From Flavipsychrobacter sp. (GTDB lineage: Bacteria > Bacteroidota > Bacteroidia > Chitinophagales > Chitinophagaceae): 64,000 bases of DNA. Position 1 is the first letter of the stretch. Every line of letters starts with the position of its first letter. The stretch lies in NCBI GenBank assembly GCA_016786615.1, contig JAEUVX010000002.1, positions 186,001 to 250,000 of the forward strand, read 5' to 3'. Below are positions 16,372 through 27,022 of this stretch, one piece after another. Both the position numbers and the translations under genes were made by a program. Below the pieces are notes generated by a model. It ran no database searches, was not told where the DNA came from, and worked only from the letters and a program-made list of their open reading frames with translations.

Positions 16372-17907
16372 ATGACAGATAGTAACCAACCACTACATAA
16401 AGGGCCACTCACAAACCACCCTATAACGGAGAACTTTGCCGATTGGAGCCACCTGGTAGATGGCAGGAAGTTTTTGGAACAATTGACAAGGCATGCCTAC
16501 AGAGTGTGTCACTACAGTTCCGTAATAGACAACTACAACACATTCCACAAACACTTCGGGCACAGAGGCACTATACATTTTGCGGTAAAAGCAAGTGCAG
16601 AACCTTTCGTCCTGAAAACACTGATAGCATTAGATGCGGGTTTTGAGATAGCCACATACAGCGAATTGAGGCTGCTGATAGAATGCGGATTGCCAAAAGA
16701 TAAAATCGGGAAGAAAGTAAACTTCGGGCAAACGCAAAAAGAACGTTCTGATATAAAAAAGGCACTGCGTGATGGTGTACGAAATTTTGCAACAGACAAT
16801 ATTCATGATATCAGAATAATCACAGAAGCAGCAGGACAGCAGCAGATGAACAAAAAAGATATCAGGTTGCAGATAAGATTATTCAATGCAGCAGGCAGCA
16901 GTTCGGGAGAAGGATTCAGCCAGTCATTCAACAAACGTTATGGTGTTGATAACGACCAGGCAATGCAGCTTGCAGAGAGTATTGTTGCCACCGGCATGAC
17001 GGTTGCAGGATTTACATTTCACCCGGGTAGCGGTTCCGACAGTCCTGCACTTTGGGATTATGGTGTGCACAGTGCCGCACGGCTCACCCGCAGGATGAAG
17101 GAAGAACTTGGCATTACCATTACCGAACTGAACCTGAGCGGAGGTTTCGCCCCTTCTGTACCTATAGAACAATACAGCACACATATACTGTCGCTTATAG
17201 AAAGCGCGTACAAAGAAGCAGGTGCAGAACTACCGGCAAGTATCGACACCGAACCGGGCAGATGGCTTGTTGCAAATGCCGAGGTATTGATAGGCAAAGT
17301 ATCGAACATAAAAATAAACAGGGACGGCACACGAATTGTAACAATGACAACCGGCGTATCCGAAAATGGTACACTTACCGACCTTGGCCTGGATTTTGAT
17401 TTCTTCATACTGGAAAATGGCAAAGCCCGCAAACTGGAAAAACGTGCGGAACTACGGGGCAACCTGCATGGACGTGCCTGTGCAGATTTTGACGTCATTG
17501 CAGAAAACACACCTGTACCCGCAGAACTGCACCCCGACAACCCGATAGCAGACGATGTATTTGTTGTTATACATGGTGCGGGCGCATACTCTCATTACAT
17601 GGAGCGAAACTTCTGGTGCGGCATTACACCACCTATGAAGATGAACTATGATGAATTCAGAAATTGTATAACCAGCGAAATCAATTATCAGCGCGCGATA
17701 ATAAACTCTTATGCAGAGCGTTCAGGCCTACCACTTAAAAACGCTATGACTTTCATTACCAATACTACAGACAGAAAACTGGGGCAAATAAAAGGCTCGG
17801 AAATAGCAAGGATACTTGACGACCCTGAATTGCTGAACAAACTGGGGCTGCATATCCTTACCAGTGTTGCGGAATTTGTACATACAAACAGCCCTTCAAA
17901 AGATTAA
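16372..17907 (+). CDS. Fold-III PLP-dependent decarboxylase-like enzyme
   Basis: A 511-residue enzyme of the alanine racemase/ornithine-DAP decarboxylase fold. Lys73 in HFAVKAS is the expected PLP Schiff-base lysine. A Gly-rich phosphate-binding segment is GGFAPSV, and the second-subunit active-site strand reads GRACADFDVI, with Cys370 and the Asp three residues later aligning with the catalytic Cys and substrate-binding Asp of decarboxylases. The substrate is not clear; it could be ornithine, lysine, arginine or a carboxy-polyamine. The ATG at 16372 is preferred because a -7-like box TACCTTCG lies at 16344-16351. The family is certain, the reaction is not. Confidence 0.85.
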   Translation: MTDSNQPLHKGPLTNHPITENFADWSHLVDGRKFLEQLTRHAYRVCHYSSVIDNYNTFHKHFGHRGTIHFAVKASAEPFVLKTLIALDAGFEIATYSELRLLIECGLPKDKIGKKVNFGQTQKERSDIKKALRDGVRNFATDNIHDIRIITEAAGQQQMNKKDIRLQIRLFNAAGSSSGEGFSQSFNKRYGVDNDQAMQLAESIVATGMTVAGFTFHPGSGSDSPALWDYGVHSAARLTRRMKEELGITITELNLSGGFAPSVPIEQYSTHILSLIESAYKEAGAELPASIDTEPGRWLVANAEVLIGKVSNIKINRDGTRIVTMTTGVSENGTLTDLGLDFDFFILENGKARKLEKRAELRGNLHGRACADFDVIAENTPVPAELHPDNPIADDVFVVIHGAGAYSHYMERNFWCGITPPMKMNYDEFRNCITSEINYQRAIINSYAERSGLPLKNAMTFITNTTDRKLGQIKGSEIARILDDPELLNKLGLHILTSVAEFVHTNSPSKD

Positions 17908-18112
17908 ATAAGCGTTTGCATATCACTGCAACATGCTGATATTTCAATAACTGACGATACAGACATCAGGGATTGTATGCACTTACTATGTGTACATCTT
18001 ACAATTCAGTGTTCGTCAGGCCATCCCATTCCAGCAGATTCCCCCGGCTACTCCCCTTTTACCGGCTTTCTTTCCCATCATTGCTTTACTATCTTTAAGC
18101 AAAATCATTATT

Positions 18113-21100
18113 ATGTTTTTCAAACACTTGCTCAGTGCAATGTTCTTAATACCGGTATGCACTCTTGCCGGCGATAAAAAGAAATGGGATGTTGAAAATC
18201 CGGGCAGCCCGCAAAAAGAAGTTTCCTTCACTGTAAACGAAGGCACATGGCTGAATGTTGACATCTCACCTGACGGTAAAAGCATCGTGTTCGATCTGTT
18301 GGGCGATATATACATTATGCCCTCAACAGGTGGCGAAGCCAAAGTATTGAGGCAGGGCAAAGCAATGGAAGTACAGCCTCGCTTCAGCCCCGATGGTAAG
18401 AAAATATCCTTTACCTCTGATGCAGGTGGCGGCGATAATATATGGATTATGAACCGCGATGGTAGCAATGCCAAGCAGATAACCAAAGAAAACTTCCGCC
18501 TGCTGAACAATGCAGTGTGGGCACCCGATGGTAAATACATCATAGCACGCAAGCACTTCACCTCTACCCGTTCACTGGGTGCGGGCGAAATGTGGATGTA
18601 CCATATCAATGGTGGCAACGGTTTGCAACTTACGGTAAAGAAAAACGACCAGCAGGATGTAAACGAACCATGCGTATCGCCCGACGGACGTTATGTGTAC
18701 TACAGCGAAGACATGTATCCCGGTGGCCATTTTGAATACAATAAAAATCCTAATGACCAGATATTCGTCATCAAGCGTTTCGACAGAGAAAAAGGCATCA
18801 ACGAAAATGTAACCGGCGGACCGGGCGGAGCCGTACGCCCGCAGGTATCACACAACGGCAAGCTGCTTGCATTCGTAAAAAGGGTTCGCACAAAAACAGT
18901 TTTGTATCTCCGCAACCTGAAGACAGGCGAAGAATGGCCTGTGTACAATCAGTTATCAAAAGACCAGCAGGAAGCATGGACTACATTCGGCATCTACCCC
19001 GGCTTTGCATGGACCCCGGACGACAACCACATCATCATTTGGGCAGGTGGCAAAATCAGGAAGATTGATATTAATAATCCGAATACAGCTAAAGAAATAC
19101 CATTCACTTGTCATGTGAAGCAAAAAATATCTGAAACTGTTCGTTTTGCCCAAGAGCTTAATCCTGATAGGTTCAATGTTCATGTAATACGCCAGGCTAT
19201 TACATCCCCCGATGGCAAATGGCTTGTATTCAGCGCACTCGGGCATCTTTACAAAAAAGAGTTACCTGCCGGCAAACCTGTACGCATTACAAAAGATACT
19301 GATTACGAATACGACCCGTCATTTTCTCCCGATGGCAAAAGCATAGTATATGTATCATGGAATGATGTAACAAGCGGCTGCATATACAAAACCTCATTAG
19401 CTGGCGGCACACCCGAAAAGATAAGTAGTAAAAAAGGAATCTATCGTACTCCGTCATATTCTCACAATGGCAAATGGTTGGTGTACGAAAAAGAAGGTGG
19501 CAATAACACGCTTGGCCCTGCTTATACTGCTCAGCCCGGTATATATATTATGCCTGCAGCTGGTGGCAAAGAAACTTTTGTTACTAATAAAGGCGAAAGC
19601 CCTGTATTCAGCAAAAATGACAACCGCATCTATTATCAATCAGGCGGCGGATTGGAAAAAACATTTAACTGGTGCAAAACAGATGGCAGTGATGAACGCA
19701 CTATTTTCAAAACCACTTATGGCAAACAATTCACAGTCTCTCCCGACGAAGAATGGATAGCTTATTCAAATCTCCATCACGTATATATTGCCGCGTTCCC
19801 GCATACAGGCCGTACGATAAATATAGGTAGCGATTCTGCCGACTTCCCTGTAAGACGTGTATCAAAAGATGCAGGCTACAACCTGCACTGGAGTGGCAAT
19901 GGCAATAAACTACATTATACGCTGGATGAGAAATATTATACCATCAACCTTCAAGACCTTTTCCAGTTTGTTGGTGGCAAGCCCGATTCTTCTTTCAACA
20001 TACCGTCACAAGGAACAGCGATTAACCTCACAGCGAAAACAGACAAACCTAAAGGCACACTTGCGTTTACTAATGCTCGCATCATCACTATGGAGCATGA
20101 AGGGATTATTGAAAATGGAACGATAGTAGTAGAAGGCAATATCATTAAATCTGTGGGCAATGCATCACAAATAACCATACCAGATAATGCTAAGAAGATA
20201 GATTGCAAAGGCAAAACCATTATGCCTGGATTTATTGACGCACATGCGCACGCAGGCCATTTCAATAGCGGAATTGTACCACAGAAACATTGGCCATACT
20301 ACGCGAATCTCGCATACGGTGTCACTACCATGCACGACCCATCTGCCAACAGCGAGTTTGTATTTGCACAAAGCGAACTGGTAAAATCAGGTAAGATGGT
20401 TGGGCCTCGTGTATTCTCTACAGGCACCATTCTCTATGGTGCAGATGGCGACTTCAAAGCAGTCATCAATTCTTACGACGATGCCAAAAGTGCCTTGCAA
20501 CGTACCAAAGCATTCGGCGCATTCAGCGTGAAAAGCTATAACCAGCCACGCCGCGAACAAAGGCAGATGGTGATAGAAGCTGCCCGCGAGCTAAACATGG
20601 AAGTTGTACCCGAAGGTGGTTCATTCTTTTATCACAACCTCAGCATGATACTGGACGGACACACAACCATAGAACACAACATACCCGTAGCACCACTATA
20701 TGACGACGTAATACAATTATGGAAGCGAGCAGGTACTGCCAACACACCAACACTTATTGTAAGTTATGGTGGGCTCTCCGGCGAATACTACTGGTATCAA
20801 CACACCAACGTTTGGGAGAAAGAAAGACTGCTGCGCTATACCCCACGCCCTGTAATAGATACCCGCAGCAGGCATCGTACCATGGCACCTGAAGAGGAGT
20901 ATGAAAATGGCCACATTCTTGTATCAAAGAGCCTGAAAAAGCTGAACGATGTGGGCGTACTCATCAATATGGGTGCGCACGGACAGATACAAGGCATTGG
21001 CGCACATTGGGAAATATGGATGATGGCACAAGGTGGCATGACACCATTAGAAGCACTACGCACAGCTACCATCAACCCGGCACAAAGCCTCGGACTTGAC

Positions 21101-21346
21101 AAGCATATCGGTTCACTGAAAGCCGGCAAACTTGCAGACCTGATAGTATTAGACAAAAACCCGCTGGATAACATCTACAATACTGAAAGTATAAAGTACA
21201 CAATGGTAAACGGCAGGTTGTATGATGCTGAGACTATGAATGAAACAGGCAACTACAACAAGCCACACAGCCCGTTCTATTGGGAACAGGGCAAGAATGC
21301 AGACTCATTTCCATGGTACGAAACAGAACAGCACCTCGAAGATTAA
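18113..21346 (+). CDS. Secreted TolB-like propeller fused to amidohydrolase
   Basis: A 1077-residue protein. The ATG at 18113 leaves a signal peptide, MFFKHLLSAMFLIPVCTLAG. Residues 40-640 hold a WD40-like/PD40 propeller with repeated DISPDGKSIVF, FSPDGKKISF, SPDGRYVYY and FSPDGKSIVYV motifs. Residues 660-1050 form a metal-dependent amidohydrolase: FIDAHAHAG gives the HxH pair (His711, His713), and further His residues lie in DGHTTIEHNIP and NMGAHGQIQG, with the closing GKLADLIVLD strand. This fusion is known in Bacteroidota and Proteobacteria; the substrate may be a small peptide or imide. A TATCTTTA box at 18090-18097 may be its -7 element. A strong hairpin follows. Confidence 0.9.
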   Translation: MFFKHLLSAMFLIPVCTLAGDKKKWDVENPGSPQKEVSFTVNEGTWLNVDISPDGKSIVFDLLGDIYIMPSTGGEAKVLRQGKAMEVQPRFSPDGKKISFTSDAGGGDNIWIMNRDGSNAKQITKENFRLLNNAVWAPDGKYIIARKHFTSTRSLGAGEMWMYHINGGNGLQLTVKKNDQQDVNEPCVSPDGRYVYYSEDMYPGGHFEYNKNPNDQIFVIKRFDREKGINENVTGGPGGAVRPQVSHNGKLLAFVKRVRTKTVLYLRNLKTGEEWPVYNQLSKDQQEAWTTFGIYPGFAWTPDDNHIIIWAGGKIRKIDINNPNTAKEIPFTCHVKQKISETVRFAQELNPDRFNVHVIRQAITSPDGKWLVFSALGHLYKKELPAGKPVRITKDTDYEYDPSFSPDGKSIVYVSWNDVTSGCIYKTSLAGGTPEKISSKKGIYRTPSYSHNGKWLVYEKEGGNNTLGPAYTAQPGIYIMPAAGGKETFVTNKGESPVFSKNDNRIYYQSGGGLEKTFNWCKTDGSDERTIFKTTYGKQFTVSPDEEWIAYSNLHHVYIAAFPHTGRTINIGSDSADFPVRRVSKDAGYNLHWSGNGNKLHYTLDEKYYTINLQDLFQFVGGKPDSSFNIPSQGTAINLTAKTDKPKGTLAFTNARIITMEHEGIIENGTIVVEGNIIKSVGNASQITIPDNAKKIDCKGKTIMPGFIDAHAHAGHFNSGIVPQKHWPYYANLAYGVTTMHDPSANSEFVFAQSELVKSGKMVGPRVFSTGTILYGADGDFKAVINSYDDAKSALQRTKAFGAFSVKSYNQPRREQRQMVIEAARELNMEVVPEGGSFFYHNLSMILDGHTTIEHNIPVAPLYDDVIQLWKRAGTANTPTLIVSYGGLSGEYYWYQHTNVWEKERLLRYTPRPVIDTRSRHRTMAPEEEYENGHILVSKSLKKLNDVGVLINMGAHGQIQGIGAHWEIWMMAQGGMTPLEALRTATINPAQSLGLDKHIGSLKAGKLADLIVLDKNPLDNIYNTESIKYTMVNGRLYDAETMNETGNYNKPHSPFYWEQGKNADSFPWYETEQHLED

Positions 21347-21350
21347 CCTT

Positions 21351-21406
21351 ACAATACTTTAATAAAAAAGCAAGCCGATTGGCTTGCTTTTTTATTAAAG
21401 TATTGT
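21351..21406. terminator. Bidirectional terminator, 26-bp perfect stem
   Basis: Arms 21351-21376 and 21381-21406 are perfect inverted copies with a GATT loop, and each side carries A/T runs. It separates the convergent amidohydrolase and efflux operons and can stop both. Confidence 0.92.
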
Positions 21407-21417
21407 ACCCAAAAAAT

Positions 21418-22557
21418 CTATTCTTCTTCCCCTGCATTCTTCAACTTCATCAGTAAGGTATATGCGTTCTTTAACACCACATTTGTATTGGCAAGATCAG
21501 CACCATTGGCATCTGCTATAGTTATATAGCCTTGCCGCACACTGCCTGTCGTTACTTCCTGCATTTCGTATGTTTTATCTCCCTTTACAACAAACAAATA
21601 TTGCTTATTGTTGTAGCGCACTACGGCCTCTTCCGGCACTGTCAGCACTTTTTCTTTTTGCAGCTCTAGTTCCGCATTCATATACATGCCGGGTACCAGT
21701 GTTTTATCATACGCTTCAAAATGGCAATGCACCTGTACAGCCCTGTCGTTACTCACATCCTTTCCTATCAATATTACATCGCATGGGTATTTCTTATCAG
21801 GATTGTTATTCGTGTATGCAAATACTTTTTGCCCGATGTAGAGTTTACTGATATCCTTTTCATATACGGTAAGCGCAAGATGTATATCTGTAGGGTTCAC
21901 CAATTCAAACAAGACATCCGATGGTGTTACATACTTACCAATATTCACATCCACAGCCGACACGAAGCCATCAATCGGCGAATGAACACTTACAGTTCTC
22001 GATATATTGTTCTCTGTTAGTTTATCTGCATTAATACCAATCAGCTGCAGCTTTTGCTTCAGGCTGCTTATCTGTATCTTATTGCTTTTATATGCAGCCA
22101 TTGCCTGCTGATATACTTTATCGCTGCTGGCTTTGCTTTTGTTCAGCTCCTGTTGTCGCTGATATTCGGCTTCAAGATATTCCTGGTTGGCTTTTGCAGT
22201 CAGGTAATCCTGTTGCAGTTGTATGTACTGCTGGTCTTCCATCACTGCTATCACCTCACCTTTATTAATATGCATACCGGGCAACAGTTTTGTTGATTTC
22301 AGATATCCGCCTAAAGGGAAACTGACTGATACCATATTCTGCGGTGGCACATCTATCTTGCCACTCACTTTTATTACCGACTGCATATCCTGCAGTATCG
22401 CTTTACCTGTTTCAATTTTCGCATGTTTGAGCTGCGCATCCGTAAGCGTAACCGTCGTTTCAGACACACTTCCTGTTTCAGCAGCCGGTTCTTTTTTAGT
22501 ATCGTTGCCGCAAGATGTAATTATCAATGCAGCAATTATGATAAATATATACTTCAT
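21418..22557 (-). CDS. RND efflux membrane-fusion (periplasmic adaptor) lipoprotein
   Basis: A 379-residue adaptor of the CusB/CzcB/HlyD type. The lipobox is FIIIAALIITSCGN. A biotinyl-lipoyl half appears as SVSFPLGGYLKSTKLLPGMHINKGEVIAVMED, then a coiled-coil hairpin with Gln-rich YIQLQQDYLTAKANQEYLEAE and SSLKQKLQLIG, and the second lipoyl half VHSPIDGFVSAVDVNIGKYV. The beta-barrel and membrane-proximal domains follow. It links the inner-membrane pump to the outer-membrane channel. It lies 6 bases after the pump gene and is the last gene of the operon. Confidence 0.92.
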   Translation of the reverse strand: MKYIFIIIAALIITSCGNDTKKEPAAETGSVSETTVTLTDAQLKHAKIETGKAILQDMQSVIKVSGKIDVPPQNMVSVSFPLGGYLKSTKLLPGMHINKGEVIAVMEDQQYIQLQQDYLTAKANQEYLEAEYQRQQELNKSKASSDKVYQQAMAAYKSNKIQISSLKQKLQLIGINADKLTENNISRTVSVHSPIDGFVSAVDVNIGKYVTPSDVLFELVNPTDIHLALTVYEKDISKLYIGQKVFAYTNNNPDKKYPCDVILIGKDVSNDRAVQVHCHFEAYDKTLVPGMYMNAELELQKEKVLTVPEEAVVRYNNKQYLFVVKGDKTYEMQEVTTGSVRQGYITIADANGADLANTNVVLKNAYTLLMKLKNAGEEE

Positions 22558-22563
22558 ATCAGT

Positions 22564-25500
22564 TTATTTTTTTGTCAGGTAGTTTAATTCATACACTGCT
22601 TCATTCAGTTTCACCAAAGCATCATAATACCCGCTGCTGATGGCAAACGACTGGTTCAGCAACAATGTATATTCCATGTAATTGATTTCACCCATTGCAA
22701 ACTGTGTACTTGCAGTCGCTATCACTATGTCTGCATTTTTCAATGCGGTGTTTTCATAAAACATTACTGCTTTTGCATATTGCTTATATGTTGTTACAGC
22801 TTGTCTGTATTGCATCGCGAGCATATTATTGCCATCTTCCAACTCTGTTGCTGCTATACGTCTGCTTAGCGACATAGCATTCAACCTTCCTGTTTGTCCG
22901 AAGAAAAACAAAGGCACACCTACTCCCACCATTACAGAGCCGAATCTGGTCGACTTGTTATAAAACCTGTCAACATCAGCAACTTTTTGCCATCCGCTAT
23001 AGCTTTGATTATAATACCCGCCCATTAACTCAGGTAATAATTTTGTCCTTTCCAACTTATACATTGCATCCGATACCTGTTGTTGTTGTTTCAGATAACC
23101 TATATATGGGTGCGTTGTCATATCTGCATCGGCAACGGCTGCAGGTGCATCTGCTTTTACCAACTGTTGCTCAGGTATATAGACCAATTCGCTGTTCAGC
23201 AAATAGCCAAACCTGCTGAGCAACACATCCATATCTGCCTGTAGTTGTTGTAACTGCAATGCTATCTGTCCGCGCATATTCTCTGCTGTAGTCTTTTCCA
23301 GCAGGTTTGATTCTCCGAGTTTGAACCGCAGGTTCGATGTAGTTTCGAAAGATGCATATAAACTATCTGCACGTACCAGCAAATCCCGTTTTTGATACAG
23401 ACAATTAATTTCGCTGTACAAAACAGACACTTGCTTTATCAGTTCTTTTTCTTTCAGCTGTGTTTGCATTGCTGCTGCCTTCCATTCTTTTTGGGTTAAT
23501 GCACGTTGCTGTACATATACAAGCGGGAATGAGATACTTTGTGTAATGCTGTATCGCGTATCATCATAGGCACTATTGATATTACCCCACTCTGCCGTTA
23601 CATTGGTTTTACTGACATCAAATGCCGACGAACGCATTTTTTTATAATAATCAGCCGTCATCCTTTGCGATTGCAATTTCAGGTTGTTGCGCAATGCTGT
23701 ATCAATAGCTGCCTGTAGCCCGATTGGTGTTTGTGCATCAACCACAGCAGGCGACATGCACAGCAGTAATAGCAATGTAGTCTTTGTTTTCATTTTGAAG
23801 TTCACTTTATCAAATAATACAAATAGAACAGGCAATAAAAACAACGTGAGAAATGTAGCTGCTATCAATCCTCCAATCACAACAGTTGCTAACGGGCGCT
23901 GCACTTCCGCACCTGCACCATTACTCAATGCCATTGGTAAAAAACCAAGCGACGCTACTGCTGCGGTCATCAGCACAGGTCGCAGGCGCAACTTTGTTCC
24001 TTGCAATACAATCTGCCGCAAGTCAGTTTCACCCTCCTGCTGCTGCCTTCTGAATTCTGAAATCAACACAATACCATTCAGCACTGCCACACCAAACAAA
24101 GCAATGAACCCGATACCCGCACTGATACTGAATGGCATACCCCGTAATGCAAGCGCAAATGCACCACCAATTGCCGACAGTGGTATAGCACTGTATATTA
24201 TCAGGCTATATTTTACAGATTTAAAAGCGAAATACAGCATCAGGAATATCAAACCCAACGCCATAGGTACAACTATTGCCAATCGCTTCTTCGCCTCCTC
24301 CAGGTTTTCAAATGCACCACCATAAGTGATGTAATAACCCGGAGGCAATTGTATCTTCTCTGCCTTTTGCTGCAGCTCATTTACAATACTCTGTACATCC
24401 CTTCCACGCACATTGAATCCTACTACTATCCTTCGTTTCGCATCTTCACGCTGTATCTGGTTCGGGCCGTCTTTTATTGCAACAGTCGCTAATTGATGTA
24501 ATGGAATTTGTGCGCCATTAGCAACAGGTATCAGCAGATTTTGTACATCTTCTATACTCTTGCGTTGGTCTCCTGCAAGGCGCACTACAAGGTCAAAACG
24601 TTTTTCCCCTTCATATACAAGCCCTGCAGCTTGACCGCCAAATGCAGCATTTATGGCATTGTTTACAGTTTCAATATCTGCACCGAACTGTGCCAGTGCA
24701 GGGCGGTTGTACTCAATAATAATCTGAGGCAAACCTGTTACTGTCTCTATATACAAATCTTTCGCACCTTCAACAGAAGCAGCCAACCCACCCAACTTAT
24801 CAGCATAATGCGCCAGCGTATCAAGGTCTTCACCAAATATCTTACATACTACATCCTGCCTTGCTCCTGTCATCAATTCATTAAAACGCATCTGTACAGG
24901 GTACTGAAAGCCTGTTGTTATACCCGGCACATCTGCCAATGCAGCTCCCATCTTTTCTGCCATTTCAGGGAAAGTTTTTGCTGAGGTCCATTCTTTTTTA
25001 TCTTTCATTATCACCATCATATCACTGGCTTCAATAGGCATAGGGTCTGTTGGTATTTCACCACTTCCTATCTTAGTCACAACTTTCTCTACCTCAGGAA
25101 ATTTATTCAGTAAGATACCTGCCGCTTTTTGTGTAGCATCTATTGTAGTATGCAAATTACTGCCGGTCAATACTCTTGTATCCACTGCAAAATCACCTTC
25201 TTCCAATTGCGGGATAAACTCACCACCAATCGACATCAGGATAATCACAGCAATGACAAACAACGATAACGCAATGCTGATTAATAGCTTTGGATAATAC
25301 AACACCTTCTGTAATGCACGATGAAACACATGTTCAATTTTCGACATCATCCTGTCAGAGAAAGTTTCTTTATGGTTGATTTTCTTGCTGATAACCCACG
25401 CACTCATCATGGGTATATACGTCAGTGATAAAATGAATGCACCTAACAATGCAAATGCGACTGTTTGTGCCATCGGGCGGAACATCTTACCTTCTATACC

Positions 25501-26910
25501 CTGCAACGAGAATATAGGCAGGTACACTATCAGTATAATAATCTGCCCGAATACAGCACTATTCATCATTCGCGATGCAGCACCTTTTACTTCCGTATCC
25601 ATTTGCGGCTGCGTCATCTTCGTCACCTCTCTGTATTGTTTTGAGTGGCTCAGTTTATGCATTACAGCTTCTACTATTATTACTGCTCCATCAACTATCA
25701 AACCAAAGTCGAGCGCACCCAGGCTCATCAGGTTTCCGCTTACACCAAACAGGTTCATCATAATAACCGCAAACAGCATTGAAAGCGGAATAATTGACGC
25801 AACTATCAAACCCGCTCTTGCATTGCCCAAAAACAACACGAGGATAAAAACCACAATCAGCGAACCTTCCAGCAAATTCTTTTCTACTGTACCGATAGCG
25901 TTATTCACCATTTTTGTCCTGTCGAGAAATGGCTCAATCGCTACACCTTCAGGCAGTGTTCTTTCTACCTGCTCAATCCTGCTTTTTATTGCTTTGATAA
26001 CCTGGCCGCTATTTGCACCTTTCAGCATCATCACTACAGCACCCGCTACCTCACCTTCGTCATTATAGGTCATTGCGCTATATCGAATAGCAGCACCTGT
26101 TTGCACAGTAGCTACATCCCTTATCAGTAAAGGCGCTCCGCCCGCAGACTGTTTAATTACGATGTTCTCAATATCGCTGATGCTACCCGCAAGGCCCTCG
26201 CTGCGTATATATAATATCGCAGGGCCTTTTTCTATATAAGCTCCCCCTGTATTTGCATTGTTCTTTTCCAGCGCATTGAATACATCCGCCACACTGATAT
26301 TGAATGATGCAAGTTTTGCAGCATTAACGGCTACTTCATATTGTTTCAGGTTACCACCAAAGCTGCTTACATCTGCTACGCCGGGCACACCCAATAATTG
26401 CCTGCGGACTATCCAGTCTTGTATTGTTCGCAGTTCGGTAGCTTCATATTTCGATTCATATCCCGACTTTGCTTTTACCACATATTGATACACCTCACCA
26501 AGACCTGTTGTCACTGGTGCAAGAAATGGTGTACCCAAACCTTGCGGTAATTCGCTTTGTACAGTCAGTAACCGTTCACTTACCTGCTGCCTTGCCCAAT
26601 ACACATCCACATCATCATGAAAGACAATTGTAACCAATGACAACCCGAAGCGCGAAAAGCTACGTATCTCTTTAATACCGGGGATATTACTGTTTGCCTG
26701 TTCTATCGGGAACGTTATCAAACGTTCCACATCCGGGGCACCTAATGATGGTGTAGAAGTTATAACCTGCACCTGATTATCTGTAATATCGGGTACTGCA
26801 TCTATTGGCAACCTTGTCAGCTCATAGCTGCCATAGCCTATCAATGCCAGTACAAATAATACAATAATCAGTTTATTATTAACCGAAAAGCTGATGATTT
26901 TACTCAGCAT
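22564..26910 (-). CDS. CzcA/CusA-type heavy-metal RND pump fused to TolC-like outer-membrane factor
   Basis: A 1448-residue protein made of two normally separate parts. Residues 1-1039 are a full-length HME-RND pump: KIISFSVNNKLIIVLFV at the first helix, RLPIDAVPDITDNQVQV, and the TM4 proton relay DFGLIVDGAVIIVEA with its Asp/Asp/Glu set. Met1040 starts a signal-like stretch (MKTKTTLLLLLCMSPAVVDAQ), followed by about 400 residues of a TolC-type protein with long helical segments and QTGRLNAMSLSRR. The pump exports divalent or monovalent metals using proton flow. The fusion is known in Bacteroidota. An internal start at 23793 could also yield the channel alone. The adaptor gene follows. Confidence 0.93.
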   Translation of the reverse strand: MLSKIISFSVNNKLIIVLFVLALIGYGSYELTRLPIDAVPDITDNQVQVITSTPSLGAPDVERLITFPIEQANSNIPGIKEIRSFSRFGLSLVTIVFHDDVDVYWARQQVSERLLTVQSELPQGLGTPFLAPVTTGLGEVYQYVVKAKSGYESKYEATELRTIQDWIVRRQLLGVPGVADVSSFGGNLKQYEVAVNAAKLASFNISVADVFNALEKNNANTGGAYIEKGPAILYIRSEGLAGSISDIENIVIKQSAGGAPLLIRDVATVQTGAAIRYSAMTYNDEGEVAGAVVMMLKGANSGQVIKAIKSRIEQVERTLPEGVAIEPFLDRTKMVNNAIGTVEKNLLEGSLIVVFILVLFLGNARAGLIVASIIPLSMLFAVIMMNLFGVSGNLMSLGALDFGLIVDGAVIIVEAVMHKLSHSKQYREVTKMTQPQMDTEVKGAASRMMNSAVFGQIIILIVYLPIFSLQGIEGKMFRPMAQTVAFALLGAFILSLTYIPMMSAWVISKKINHKETFSDRMMSKIEHVFHRALQKVLYYPKLLISIALSLFVIAVIILMSIGGEFIPQLEEGDFAVDTRVLTGSNLHTTIDATQKAAGILLNKFPEVEKVVTKIGSGEIPTDPMPIEASDMMVIMKDKKEWTSAKTFPEMAEKMGAALADVPGITTGFQYPVQMRFNELMTGARQDVVCKIFGEDLDTLAHYADKLGGLAASVEGAKDLYIETVTGLPQIIIEYNRPALAQFGADIETVNNAINAAFGGQAAGLVYEGEKRFDLVVRLAGDQRKSIEDVQNLLIPVANGAQIPLHQLATVAIKDGPNQIQREDAKRRIVVGFNVRGRDVQSIVNELQQKAEKIQLPPGYYITYGGAFENLEEAKKRLAIVVPMALGLIFLMLYFAFKSVKYSLIIYSAIPLSAIGGAFALALRGMPFSISAGIGFIALFGVAVLNGIVLISEFRRQQQEGETDLRQIVLQGTKLRLRPVLMTAAVASLGFLPMALSNGAGAEVQRPLATVVIGGLIAATFLTLFLLPVLFVLFDKVNFKMKTKTTLLLLLCMSPAVVDAQTPIGLQAAIDTALRNNLKLQSQRMTADYYKKMRSSAFDVSKTNVTAEWGNINSAYDDTRYSITQSISFPLVYVQQRALTQKEWKAAAMQTQLKEKELIKQVSVLYSEINCLYQKRDLLVRADSLYASFETTSNLRFKLGESNLLEKTTAENMRGQIALQLQQLQADMDVLLSRFGYLLNSELVYIPEQQLVKADAPAAVADADMTTHPYIGYLKQQQQVSDAMYKLERTKLLPELMGGYYNQSYSGWQKVADVDRFYNKSTRFGSVMVGVGVPLFFFGQTGRLNAMSLSRRIAATELEDGNNMLAMQYRQAVTTYKQYAKAVMFYENTALKNADIVIATASTQFAMGEINYMEYTLLLNQSFAISSGYYDALVKLNEAVYELNYLTKK

Positions 26911-27022
26911 AAGTATTAGATATTTTACATCATGAAGGCATTAATCAATATACCTCCACAACACTGAATGAATAAAACACAATGCTGTAGCAGCACTGTA
27001 TGGAATCGCAGTAATCAGATAA

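Noticed and set aside
23684-26068. Several long plus-strand frames inside the RND pump gene
   Set aside because: They are antisense to a well-supported pump, are rich in Thr/Ile/Pro/Ser runs and match no domain.
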